From Knufia peltigerae (Eukaryota > Ascomycota > Eurotiomycetes > Chaetothyriales > Trichomeriaceae), in the NCBI GenBank assembly GCA_030247855.1, contig JAPDRN010000006.1, positions 186,001-250,000 on the forward strand: DNA of 64,000 bases, given 5' to 3'. Made by a program: the position numbers and the translations under genes. The notes under the pieces are model-generated. The model saw only the letters and a list, made by a program, of their open reading frames with translations. It ran no database searches and was not told the DNA's origin. Below are positions 43,771-55,121 of this stretch, in pieces. Each line of letters opens with the position of its first letter. Position 1 is the first letter of the stretch.

Positions 43771-46496
43771 ATGCTCAAGAGGTTAGTAAAGCTCTTGTCA
43801 CGGCTGAACAGAGCTCCTTCGACCTTTTTGAACCGCTGCTAACTGGAATTCACAGCGGCATTGCCCGTAGCTTGGGCAAGTCTGCCTTTGCCCGACCATC
43901 CTTCACCCGACGCGCATTCGAGCCTCTTCGAAGACAAGGTGTCCCTTCTATCGCTCAAAGATGGGCCTCGACGGAAACTGCCGGTGATGGCAAGATCCAT
44001 CAGGTCATTGGTGCCGTCGTCGACGGTATGAAAAATTCCTCTTCATTGCCCTCTGGAGCTTTCATTTTAGCTCGGACCATCCAATACTTCTGCGGAAAAT
44101 CATCACAACCATAGCTGACAGCTATATCTAGTCAAATTTGATGGCGAGAGACTGCCTCCCATTCTCAACGCCCTCGAAACCGATAACAATGGCAACAAGT
44201 TGACATTGGAAGTTTCGGTACGAACCCCTACGAGACAAGAGCTATGAACTTGACACATGATACTGACCGGAATCAGCAACATTTGGGTGAGAATGTCGTG
44301 CGATGCATTGCCATGGATGGTATGGAGCTCCGGCATCTACTTACGAGCGCAAGTTCTGACGTTTCGCAGGTACCGAGGGTTTGGTCCGTGGCCACAAGGC
44401 GAGCGACACTGGATACCCCATCAGAATTCCTGTCGGCGCAGGTACTTTGGGTCGTATCATGAACGTTACCGGTGACCCTATCGACGAGCGAGGACCCATC
44501 AAGGCTTCGAAGCTCGCTCCTATCCACGTCGACCCTCCGGAGTTCGTTGAACAATCCACCTCCGCCGAAGTGCTTGTCACTGGTATCAAGGTCGTGGACC
44601 TCTTGGCTCCCTACGCTCGTGGTGGAAAGATTGGTCTATTCGGTGGTGCCGGTGTCGGCAAGACTGTGTTTATTCAGGAATTGATCGTGGGTTTATTCCC
44701 CATGTTTCCAGTTGTTGGAGGCGCTGACCATGATTAGAACAACATTGCGAAGGCCCATGGTGGTTACTCTGTCTTTACCGGTGTGGGTGAGAGAACCCGT
44801 GAGGGTAACGATCTGTACCATGAAATGCAGGAGACCTCTGTCATCCAACTCGACGGCGAGTCCAAGGTCGCCCTGGTGTTTGGTCAGATGAACGAACCTC
44901 CTGGAGCTCGTGCTCGTGTCGCTTTGACTGGGGTAAGTTTTTATATCTCCTCTTGCCATCGTGTTTGCTGTTCTTGACCATCCAACACCCCCCCAACATT
45001 CAAGCACTGGCCGTCGTGTCTTGCCACCTCACGATCTCTCCCCTTTCAACGACTCGGGCTGCTGTATTTTGGCCTGGTGCCCACCTCCCTTCCCGAACGC
45101 ACGTCTAGTCATTGCGACTGTGAAGGTCGTCGTGATAAGAACAAATTACACGCCACTTCGACATGGTTTGCAAAGAGCTCTGAAACAGTTCAGAAGATCG
45201 CGAAGACGGTCCGGAAGAAGGTAAAAGCTAGCAGCGTTTCACCTGCGAAGTCTGAGAGATGTACTTCCAAAGTTTCCAAAGTCAAAGCGCGCTGGACAAG
45301 CATCTGATTTGCAAGGCCCATCTCGACCGCGTCGCCGGTCTCAGCAAAGCCCCTCCCAGCAAGAGCGCCGTAAAGGTCAAGGCTATCCGGCAACAGGCCA
45401 TAGAAGACAAATTGCATTACTGCAATGTGTGTCAGAAGGCATTTGAGAATGACTGGTCCCTGCAAAGGCACCTCAAAACTCGACTCCACGCCAAAAGGGC
45501 TGGAATCGCCTCCGGCGATTCCACCACTGCTACCTCCTGACGCTCCTGTGGTCCTTTCTGCCTCGTCTCTGGCATCCGGTTTCTGGTTTCTTCTCTGGTT
45601 CCTGCCGCCCGGCTTCTGGTCTTCGCTTTTCACTCTTCTCTTTTCACTTTCCGCTTTTGACTTTTTGTTTCTTCATACATGATTACCATTATACTAATTC
45701 ACTATGTTTGTCAATCAGTTGACGGTGGCTGAAGAATTTCGCGAGCAAGGCCAGGATGGTGAGTAAATCGATCTGTATCTTGGATGTTGCTGACAAAATT
45801 TCAGTGTTGCTCTTCATTGACAACATTTTCCGATTTACTCAAGCCGGTTCCGAGGTGTCTGCCCTGCTCGGTCGTATCCCATCTGCCGTCGGTTACCAAC
45901 CTACCTTGGCCGTCGACATGGGTTCCATGCAGGAACGTATCACCACCACGCAAAAGGGATCCATCACCTCCGTGCAGGCTGTCTACGTGCCTGCCGACGA
46001 TTTGACTGATCCTGCTCCTGCGACCACCTTCGCTCACTTGGACGCCACCACTGTGTTGTCTCGTGGTATCTCCGAATTGGGTATCTACCCTGCTGTCGAT
46101 CCTCTCGACTCGAAGTCTCGAATGCTGGACCCCCGAGTCGTCGGTCAAGAACACTACGACACCGCTTCTCGTGTCCAACAGATGTTGCAAGAATACAAGT
46201 CGCTTCAGGATATCATTGCCATTCTGGGTATGGATGAATTGTCTGAAGCCGATAAGTTGACTGTCGAGCGTGCCCGTAAGCTCCAGAGATTCTTGAGCCA
46301 GCCTTTCACCGTGGCCCAGGTTTTCACTGGTATTGAGGGCAAGCTTGTCGATCTCAAGAACACCATCTCTTCCTTCCAGAAGATCATCAACGGTGAAGGT
46401 GATGATCTCCCAGAAGGTGCCTTCTACATGGTGGGCGATTTCGAGAGTGCTCGTGCAAAGGGTGAGAAGATCTTGGCTGAATTGGAGAAGTCATAA
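43771..46496 (+). CDS. atp2: Mitochondrial ATP synthase F1 subunit beta
   Basis: Eight exons: 43771-43781, 43856-44025, 44132-44217, 44277-44319, 44370-44686, 44738-44932, 45719-45758 and 45805-46496, giving 517 residues. An Arg/Ser-rich presequence is followed by VIGAVVDVKFDGE. The Walker A loop GGAGVGKT is at residues 195-202, then GERTREGNDLYHEM with the catalytic Glu, the Walker B region VLLFIDNIFRFTQAGSEVSALLGR, and the DELSEADKLTV region near the end. It forms the catalytic sites of the F1 head in the matrix. Seven introns; six are short, but the sixth (44933-45718) is 786 nt and holds remains of another gene. The first coding exon is only 11 nt. Confidence 0.97.
45077..45540 (+). pseudogene. 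Decayed C2H2 zinc-finger gene inside ATP synthase beta intron 6
   Basis: The same strand as the host gene. The second finger is intact: CNVCQKAFENDWSLQRHL..H (C-x2-C-x3-F-x5-L-x2-H-x5-H), followed by a short tail and stop at 45540. The first finger reads CEV then TGA where the second Cys (TGC or TGT) should be, then EMYFQS..ALDKHLICKAH. It also carries a 9-bp tandem duplication (TTCCAAAGT twice). Upstream, a Lys/Arg-rich coding-like stretch (FAKSSETVQKIAKTVRKKVK) runs in a different frame. One nonsense change plus a frameshift fits a pseudogene. An ATG at 45259 could start a 93-residue one-finger protein, which is the alternative. Confidence 0.7.
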
Positions 46497-47148
46497 GCGG
46501 CCAAGAGGTAAAATAGAAAGCCAAGCAGCATAGTCTGTGGTCGACATATATTCTCTTATGTTGCAGTCAAGAAACAATGGCTATTCCAGGTCGTGAGGGG
46601 AGTATGGGGACGAAAAGAATTGAGTAGCTCATCTGTACATTGAACCTTCAAAATTATTCACTCGATTCCTTTGACACTTTATCCGACACCCTCCTTTGTA
46701 TTCACGAGCTTGGTATTGACTTCCACATCATTTCTCGTTCTGTCAGCAGACCGACCTTCTGAGACAGCGTAGATGCTTTTGAAGTCATTGTTTTCAATCA
46801 GCTCTGAACTGCTTACGCATTGAGGCAGAAGATTGTGTGCCCCTCTGAGCTATTTGATCCGCAGTAATTGATATGATAATGGTTGTCGTGATATGATTTA
46901 AATTATGTCAGCAATGAGACAACAACGACAACAACAGAGACGAAAGGTTTCAAGACGATAATCCATGCCATGACTGACAACGTCCAGCATCTCTAGCAAG
47001 TCATCTTGTGTTCTGGAGTGTAGTGTTGAGAAAGAATTCCGAAGTCGCGAATTACAAATCCACTGGCTTCGAGAATTGATAGTATCAAATCTCACCAGAG
47101 CTAACCCTAGTACAAGACTCCCCTCGAAAATGCAGTGCAGATAAATGG
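46497..47148. other. Intergenic, ATP synthase beta 3' flank
   Basis: About 0.65 kb before the fold-back element. No gene or motif supported. Confidence 0.5.
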
Positions 47149-47150
47149 TA

Positions 47151-47445
47151 TTGTGCTTTGCAAAATTCCGTAAAAACCTTGAAATTTTATAATATGCCCA
47201 TCACTCAACACTTCGAACCGACCAAATGTGACACTATGGGATCCTGTAACAGCAGCCCTTCCATTTCATTCCATAATATCTCTATATAGATCTACTCAGA
47301 ATTCGATTCTCTATCTACTCATCTCAGCATTACTAGTTATAGAGATGTACTCGGCGTACAGCCATGAGGAAACGTCAACTGTATTACGATAGAAAACCAA
47401 TGGTTGCATTTCGCCACCGCACTTCACGAACACTTATAAAAATGC
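47151..47445 (+). repeat. Left terminal inverted repeat
   Basis: Best-conserved inner block includes ATCTCTATATAGATCTACTC and GTCAACTGTATTACGATAGA, both found inverted in the right arm. Confidence 0.82.
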
Positions 47446-47715
47446 AAAGTTTCTTTGATTTGTATAAATATGAGCGTACATATTCTCTACTCATTAAGAT
47501 ATATAATCTATCATATAGTTTTACTAGAAAAACACGTATAAAACTGCAATTATTACTGTATTCATTATATATTTTTGATGCTAAGCATACTAAGGTTTAT
47601 TTCCTTTTAATAGTATTATTGTTAGTTCTTATAGTGGCAGAGAATAATATAGTCTTATAGGTAGTTAAATATATAGAATTAATGTTTATTAGTATCTCAC
47701 TAGAAATTAAAGAAT

Positions 47716-47977
47716 CTACATCTATATAAGTGTTAGACATGAAGTGCAGTGGCGAAATACAACAACCATTGGTCTTCTATCGTAATACAGTTGACCTTTC
47801 CTCTAACTAGTAATGCTGAGATGGATAGATAGAGAATCGAATTCTGAGTAGATCTATATAGAGATCTTATGGAATGAAATGGTTGTTGCTGCGGGATCTT
47901 AAGTTGTCACGTTTGTTTGGTTCGAACTGTTGAAGGTTGCAAAAAATAGGGCTTTTACGGACTTTTGCAAAGCACAA
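47716..47977 (-). repeat. Right terminal inverted repeat
   Basis: Inverse of the left arm, somewhat shorter. It ends 51 bp from the stop codon of the neighbouring DHA1 transporter. Confidence 0.82.
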
Positions 47978-48028
47978 TAAAAAGGAATCCAAAATCCCTC
48001 CTTCCACCTCGACACCCAACATGAAATG

Positions 48029-49724
48029 TTATAGCTTGACAGCAAAACGCTCCCTGAGCCGCGCTCCGTAACGATAGAAGAAGAATGGCACCGGGAGAAA
48101 GGCCACGCCTATTGAACCTAGGACGGTGTTCCCCACCCCGAGTCCCAGGTCCGCGTACAAGGACGGTCCTGCGAGAGGGATGAAAGCCGCAAAGAGAAGG
48201 CGGAGGATCACGTTCGCAGCCAGCGCGGAGGCGGCGGCCTCGGGGCCAAAAGCTTCCACCATGTACAGCTGAGCGGGCATCGTGATCCAGAGGAAGCCGA
48301 AGCCGAACAAGGAGGTGCCGAGGATGGGAACGATCCAGTGAGTCTGCTTCTCGGCCGCCCAGCCGTACCAGAAGATGCCGGCCGGTACGGCGGGCATGAC
48401 CCACATCATGGGCTTCAGACGGCCCTCGGGTTGTGGCGAATCTCCTCCATGTGCCTTTTGCATCTTGTCGCTCACGTTGGCAAAGACCGCCAAAGAGACG
48501 GCCATTCCGATGCCGACGCCTAGGTAGGACAAGCCAGAAACGCCGGTGGAGAAGTGGTATTGTTCCTCAAAGACCGTGGGGAACGTCGTGAACAGTAGAA
48601 AGAGGAGACCGAAAACGAACGCGCAGAGAAGCGCGAGGAGGAGTACAATCGGCGACAGGATGAGAAGCTTCGTCGGTCGAATGATGGCGCGAAGGAATAA
48701 CTGGCGGGGGGTCAAGCCTCGATTCAACTTCGAAACCAGAGCGGCATTGCCGGTTTCTTTGCGGAGGCGGGCAGCTTTCCGTTCCAGCAGCACGTTGGCA
48801 TTGGTCTCGCGAATGAAAAAGATTGATGTTGCGAATGCTACTCCTGCCTTTTGCGTCGAGTCGTGTCAGAATCTCGGCAATATATGCTATTACGGTTGGT
48901 GCTTCATCCCTGTTTTACTCACAAGGATTGTGATGATCCAAAACGTCCATCGCCACCCGATCGATTCGGACACAAAGCCACCGATGATTGGGCCCAAGAC
49001 CTTTCGAAACATGTATGGTCAGTGTCATGACGGTCTGAGAAGGGGAGTAAAGGCAAACCTACCGGTCCCAGAAGTGGTCCCATGGCGAATAAAGACATTG
49101 CCTTGCCACGCTGAGCTGGCGGGACGACGTCGGCGACGGTCCCTCCGCCTACTGTCAATGGACCCGAAGAGGCACATCCGGCAAGGAATCGAAAGACGAG
49201 AAACATGCCAGTGTTTTTGCTCAGCGCGCATCCGATCATGAAGCCGATGTAGATGACGTTGCAGATGTGGTAAATGACGAGCCGTCCGTACAACTCGGAT
49301 AGCGGTGCAATAAACATTGGCCCGACGGCGAAGCCGCAGAGGTAGATCGACACGGTGAGACTGACAACGGTAGGACTCGTGATATGGAACTCCTTGGCAA
49401 GTGCAGCAGCTCCAGGTGCAAACATTGTCGCGGCGAGGTTGCTATATACATGTCCTATCAGTCAGTACGCTCGCGGAAAGAATCGGAGGGTTTGCCTTAC
49501 GCAGGGAGCAAGAAAGCGCTGGCAAAGACGACTTGGATCATGCGTTTCCATGCTGGCCAGTTCCGCGGGTTCTCGGGGTCTTCTGGTCCATCCCATTCGA
49601 CAACATTGTCCTTTGTCTCTTGGTCAGTCGCAGCCCCTTCAGGCTCGCTAGATGGTTGTTCAAGGTGGCCGTCTTGCGATGCGGCCGTCGTCTTCTCGTG
49701 GGCTGATTCCAAATCGGCCGCCAT
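48029..49724 (-). CDS. MFS transporter, DHA1 (drug:H+ antiporter-1) type
   Basis: Exons 49724-49501, 49441-49063, 49000-48923 and 48847-48029 give 499 residues. A hydrophilic N-terminus ends in DGPEDPENPRNWPAWKR, the usual lead into helix 1. The DHA1 motifs are present: SELYGR after helix 2, RFLAGCASSGPLTVGGGTVADV in helices 4-5, and GPLLGPVLGPIIGGFVSESIGWRW across intron 2. Later come FIRETNANVLLERKA and a 12-helix pattern to the end. Two introns use AAG acceptors. Proton-coupled export or uptake of a small molecule at the plasma membrane; the cargo is unknown. It is divergent from a Zn2Cys6 regulator, a common pairing for regulated exporters. Confidence 0.9.
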
Positions 49725-50249
49725 GATATGCTAGCAGGGCGATATGACTTGAGGTACTGCTGTGTGTTTGTTCACTCGTGTCAGGCTTTGCTCGATATAT
49801 ATTTGAAGGCAGGACACCGCCGCCACTATGAAGGGCCGAGTTCAAGGGAGTCATGGCTATAGTTCTCTGGGCAACAGGTGATTGCACCAGCTACTACTAA
49901 ATCCGCAGAATAGTTCGTAAATACGGGATCAAACTGGAGATTTAATTAACACCAAGGGATTTCGAACAGAAAGTGGACGTGGAGGGTCGAGACGAACATG
50001 GCGGTGCACGGACGGTCGATGCGGACGATGGCGCGGACGGTCGGACGGTCATTCGCTTTCTACTCGTCCATCGCCCGTCTCTCGGTTTTGAACCACCAAA
50101 CATTGTTCATTCTCTCTTCCTGAAATGACCCTGGAAGTGTTTGAGAGCGGACAAGGGGACTGATACGCTTTGAAAATGCCTGCATTGCCGTGCACGAAAT
50201 TGAGCTCCTCGAGTGCCTCATTTCATTAATGTTAATATCGTCCTACACT
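49725..50249. promoter_or_regulatory. Divergent promoter region, DHA1 transporter and Zn2Cys6 gene
   Basis: 525 bp between the two start codons. GGACGG/CGGACGGTCGGACGG repeats near 50000-50050 contain several CGG triplets, the half-site type that Zn2Cys6 proteins recognise. Confidence 0.45.
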
Positions 50250-52583
50250 ATGACTGACAATGCTCAACGTCCGCGTCCGCCGCCAAATCGGCGCAGAGAC
50301 AAAGTCCAACTTTCCTGCGACCCTTGTAGACAGCGAAAGTACGTGCTCCGATGGCCATCACACAGATCGTGAGACGCTTAACTTCTGCCAGGTTGAAGTG
50401 CGACCGACAGCACCCGTGCGGAGCTTGCACAAGGCGTGGCCTCACCAACTCCTGCAACTATGCGACGACACCCTCTGCCGCCACGCCCGTTGCTCCGCGA
50501 ACGTCCACCAGCCTCCATGGCAGACTCGCTGAACTGGAGAGCCTCGTCGTGACTCTCATGAAAGGCCAATCGCTCCCAGATCCGCACACACCGATATCGC
50601 CGAGACCGACAAACTCGTTACCATCCGCAGATGTGGTGTTCTCCGACACCCTCGGACCAAAGAAATCCTCAGATGAAGCTGAATCTCCGGCAGACCCTGG
50701 CACCTTGAATTTGCGCAATTCTGGAACCAGCTATGTCCAGAGTGTCCATTGGGAGGCAATTCTCACCCAAATCAGGGGGCTGAAGGACGACTTGGTCATT
50801 GATAGCAAGCCCCCGCTCGGTTCACACTTGTTCTATGGGCCGAACCGTCATGCAACACGATATGAAATACTGACTGCTGTTCCTCCTCGTCCGGCTGTTG
50901 ATCGCCTCATGGCCCTCCACTTCGATTCCTACATTGTAACTCCGTGTAAGTTTATCCCAAACTTTCTTTCCGCTCTCAGAGGAGGTTGAACGTGTGTTGT
51001 AGATATCATTCATGGCAGAAAGTTTCTTCGAGAGGTGGGTTCTTTCTCCCCTGGCCGACGATCAGCAGTTTGACATTTGGCTAGTACGAAAACTTCTGGA
51101 AAGATCCATCCGCAGCTTCAATCGCTTGGGTCGGTCTCTTGTTCTCCATGTTATACATTGCCGCGCTGTTGCAAATCTTCACCATTGACCTGACCGACGG
51201 ACGAGCCGAATCGCTCAAGGTGGAATGTCTCAGCATGAAGGATGTCTTCCGGGAGAAGGCAGTTCAGTGTCTTCATCTGGCCAGGTATACGACGGGAGGA
51301 CCATACATCCTCGAAACCCTCATCATGATCCTTACCGGAGAGTGTATACTCTTGAAAGATAGCGCCACCGATGGCTGGCTTCTGATCAGCATGATACTTC
51401 ATCTCGCAATGCGCATGGGCTATCATCGGGACCCATGCCATTTTCCCGGAATAACTCCATTCGAGACTGAAATGCGTAGACGCATCTGGACTACACTCCT
51501 TCAACTGGATCTCAGTCTCTCACTGGAGATGGGTCTTCCTCGAAGTGCCACAGACAAGCACATCGACACAAAGCAACCGAGTAACCTGCGCGACTGTGAT
51601 TTTGACGAGGACACGACCGAGATGCCACCTCCGAGGCCAGAAACGGAATGGACGCCGATTCTTCCTCTCATTGCGAGAGGGCGACTGATAACAGCTCTGG
51701 GCCTGATTTGCGAAGTCAACACCGACATCCACCCCCCTTCTCACGAGGAGGTCACGAAAATCGACGCCCTCCTCGGAGACGTGCACAAGCACGCCATTCC
51801 GCCCGTTCTGCGGTGGGAAACAATGCCACACCCTATCACGGACAGTCCAAACCTTGTGGTACAGCGGGTGAGTGTCGAGACGACCTACTACAAATCCCGC
51901 ATTCTCCTGTATCGGAGAGCTTTGACCAGCAGCCAGCCAGCCCTTCGACAATCTCGAGAGCGGGACAGGGACAGGGAGTCGGTACGGATCTGTTTGGAAT
52001 CGGCCCTCAAGATTCTGTCGTTTCAGGAGATGCTTCACGAAGAGTCTCAACCATTTGGCCGTTTGTGTCAGTTGAGATGGAAGGTCACCCACATTTTCAA
52101 CCAGGATGTTCTTCTCGCCACGAGCGTGCTCTGTCTCTACCTTCAAGATGTGGACAAATTTGAATTGCCCGAGACTCCAGGACAGAATTTGTCGTCGTTG
52201 TCGTCATCGTCGCCCAGGACCGAAGAGGTTCGTCAGCAATTGACAATCTCGCACAAGATTTGGCTCCAAATGAGTACGGCGTCTGCGGAAGCTGGAAAAG
52301 TAGCCAAAGCGCTGGGTATCGTCCTGGGAAACGCAGAAGAGTCGTCGTCTGTCGAGGACGGTGTCGGAAGCGTTGATTACGACTTTTTGACGGATTTTGA
52401 CACCGTACCTTTGAATGACTTTGGGGTAGGGTTCAACAATCAAAATCAATGTGAGAAGTTCCCGCTGGTTGTTCGTATTGATGGTTGTCAAAAACTAACA
52501 AAAAGGGACTTTTAGATTTTCCTTCTGGACTTTACTCTCCTCTGACGTATTTTGATAATGTACTGGAACCCCGGCTACCATGA
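50250..52583 (+). CDS. Zn2Cys6 transcription factor with fungal-specific (PF04082-type) domain
   Basis: Exons 50250-50338, 50392-50945, 51003-51034, 51085-52450 and 52516-52583 give 702 residues. The zinc cluster is C23-x2-C26-x6-C33-x5-C39-x2-C42-x8-C51 and is split by intron 1 between the third-Cys loop residues, a frequent intron place in this family. A short linker helix (LHGRLAELESLVVTLM) can dimerise. The middle homology region shows AWVGLLFSMLYIAALLQ, ILETLIMILTGE, LAMRMGYHRDP and FETEMRRRIWTTLLQLDLSLS. The last intron (52451-52515, CTAAC branch) replaces a junk-like tail by NQYFPSGLYSPLTYFDNVLEPRLP, typical of the family end. Nuclear regulator, probably of the adjacent transporter (inference). 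Confidence 0.9.
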
Positions 52584-55121
52584 GAAAGAAGATTCCGATC
52601 TGGGTGTCTTGACCGGCAGCCATATCATGAGCTTGCCAGCCAGCATGTCAAAAGTGAATTCACAACCATCATGCTCCAATCTTGGGACCTCCTACACCCG
52701 TACTCGTAGTGCGGAGGAAAACAGAGGCCAACGACATCTTTCCAGGACAGGGAACTTGAACTAATCCCTTACCCACCGACTTGGCTGGTGGGGGCAAAAA
52801 GGGTTTTTTCTTTCTCTCTCCTTCGCAAGGGGTAACGAATGGTCAAGTACGAAGTACTGATACTACAGTAGTATTCTGTACTCTGTTCGAAGTAAGGGAA
52901 AAGTGGACAAAACTCCACCCGGTTTTGTTTTGGGACCGTTGTAAGTAGAATTCGGATTCGGGGGTCCCTTTTACTGTGCAGTACTCCGTAACAGTCTTGC
53001 AAATGTCTGCTCCGTGCATCCGTTCCAGGGAGGTTACCGTACTGTACCGTTGGTGAAGTAGAAGAAGAACAAGCGAATGAATTGCGTCTGAGATGGCAAG
53101 GCTACCAAAACAAAAAGTGAAACGATAAACGATATTGTCAGGCTTGTTTGTTGTTTATTGCTGTTGCATTCACCACAGTACTGTAGGTAGGATCTTCCAT
53201 ATCCCAAAGACGTAAACGCAAGACGCGGGTTGTTTCTTTGAAGAAAACATGGAAGATGTGCAATCTCATCAGCAACATTGCGAAATATCAAAGTGTGAAG
53301 CGTGAGGTGTCGATACGGGCCCGTGTTGGCGACAGTCCTTTAGTAAGAAAAAAAAAGAACCCAACCTAGAGCTAGAGTATCCATATGCCTATGGAGTACG
53401 GAGTACCTATCTACAGAGATGTACGTGGATGGAGTCGGGGAGCTGTTCATGTTGCGCAAGAATTGACTGGAGCATTTGAAGAGTTAGAGTCGCGGAGCAC
53501 TTCTTCGTAGTCTACTCCGTAAGCGTAACTCTGGTCGGTAGTCACGATCCAGGGCGAGCAAGGATCACAAGATTCAAAAGGGGTGACCGCACAGAGAATT
53601 GGAGAGTTTGCCAATTTTCACCACAGCTACCGTTGTGAATACAAAGTACGGAGTCACGACCGAGGAGGCTCTGTTCGAGGTACTGTTGTATCCTGTATAA
53701 TAGTAAAAGTTAAAAAGAGCCCCAAGGGGGGGTGGGGGGGGGGAGGAGGGGCTTCTTGTGCGCAACATCTGTCCTGTATACGCGAGTACCTTGTCCGACA
53801 GATTGCCTAGCGTCAAGGTACTAATAAACTGTAGTGTCTCACTTTCACTTGTCCTTGGCTACTTACAGTAAGTAGACTCCGTTCCCTAAATTGTCCCCGT
53901 ACGTACGAGTGGTTCTCCTTGTCCTTTGTCCTTGGTTTCTGTACCTACTGTAAAGCACCACAAGCTCCTCCCCCACCGCTCCAACTGTTTAACTAATGTA
54001 TTTACGGAGTAGATCAACTAAACTAAAATACTGGTACATACTTGTACAATAGTTACAACCGCCCTCCCGGGCACTACCTGTCGATCACCCTTGATCCCCC
54101 TCCTCCCGGGCCCCTTGACGGCGGCGGCACTGGGAAAGCAGAAAAGACAAAAACCCAACTACCGTTAGGGTTATCTAATGTAAGTCAACTCCCGTTCGTT
54201 TCCGGTAGACTTACTCCGTATGAACTTTTAGGTTGTTTATCCCGTACATACATCTGTACTCCATAGTTTGGTGGACTTTTGAGGTGTGGTGTGGTGGAGC
54301 GAAAAACTTTATCACCACCTACAGTAGAATACCTGAAGTGACGGTATTGCTGACATACCTAGATTTACCTACAGATTTGCAAATGATAAGCTACATACGG
54401 AGTACGTACCAAGCCACTCCGGTTTTCGTATCACCTTGACTTTTACAGAAGTACTTCATCTACCTAGATATGGGATAAATCCCGTAATATACCACCGAAA
54501 ACAAAAAAAAATCCCCGAGAGGAGTACCTAAACTTTTCCATTGCATACGACGGTTACGCCGCGATGAGACGGTCTGGCTTGGGGGGAGCGAGGCGGTGCT
54601 TGCTTCGCTAGGCGTTTCCGTTGGCCATTTCTAGGCAACTGCAAAGGGTAGCCTATAACGATGTACAGGCAATGGACTGCCGGTGAATGACCCCCCCTGC
54701 CCATGCGCTGTACAGCTACTCCCTACAACCTGCGAACATGCGTTCTGCGTCCGGGAGATGATACAGCACGTCTACTGTAAGACAAACAAAATAAACCACC
54801 TTCATCCTCTTCATTTCGACAAAACGAACCAAGGGGTATTTATTATATACGTTCATATTCATCCAGTCTTACCATTTTAACACCGACTTGCTTTTTCAAG
54901 TAGTAATGATACAAATGCACTCTGTGAGACATCTTTGCATTCCTTTTCCAGGACAAAAGATTACAAGAGATACACAACCTCGCCCAGGCCATGGCGCTTT
55001 GTAAGGATCCGTACGATAATCAATACAGACACGCCACCCCGAACGACTCCATCCCAAAAACCCTCCCGATCGCAACATTGACACACACTGTATCACAAGT
55101 GAATCATGTGGCCGCAACTAT
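52584..55121. other. Gene-poor intergenic region, 2.5 kb, with six TACGGAGTA motifs
   Basis: No coding sequence supported. The 9-mer occurs at 52982, 53397, 53513, 54003, 54212 and 54396 in either orientation. A run of G interrupted by single T or A lies at 53726-53751. Confidence 0.55.
53726..53751 (+). repeat. G-rich tract, possible G-quadruplex
   Basis: Runs of 7, 10, 2 and 4 G separated by single bases; intergenic. Confidence 0.5.

Larger units (their letters stand above)
47151..47977. mobile_element. Fold-back non-autonomous DNA transposon (MITE-like), TA target site
   Basis: 827 bp bounded by TTGTGCTTTGCAAAA at the left and its inverse at the right, each flanked by the dinucleotide TA (47149-47150 and 47978-47979). 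The two arms, about 295 and 262 bp, are imperfect inverted copies of each other. The central 270 bp is strongly AT-rich with no transposase. The TA duplication is typical of Tc1/mariner/Fot1-type elements. Many differences between the arms are C-to-T or G-to-A type, which would fit repeat-induced point mutation but was not counted. An AT-rich frame at 47364-47660 is not a gene. Confidence 0.82.

Noticed and set aside
47364..47660. 98-codon frame inside the fold-back element
   Set aside because: AT-rich sequence with Ile/Leu/Lys/Tyr bias, no transposase signature, and it crosses arm and centre.
51520..52146. 208-codon minus-strand frame opposite the Zn2Cys6 gene
   Set aside because: Antisense to the conserved middle homology region; composition reflects the sense codons.
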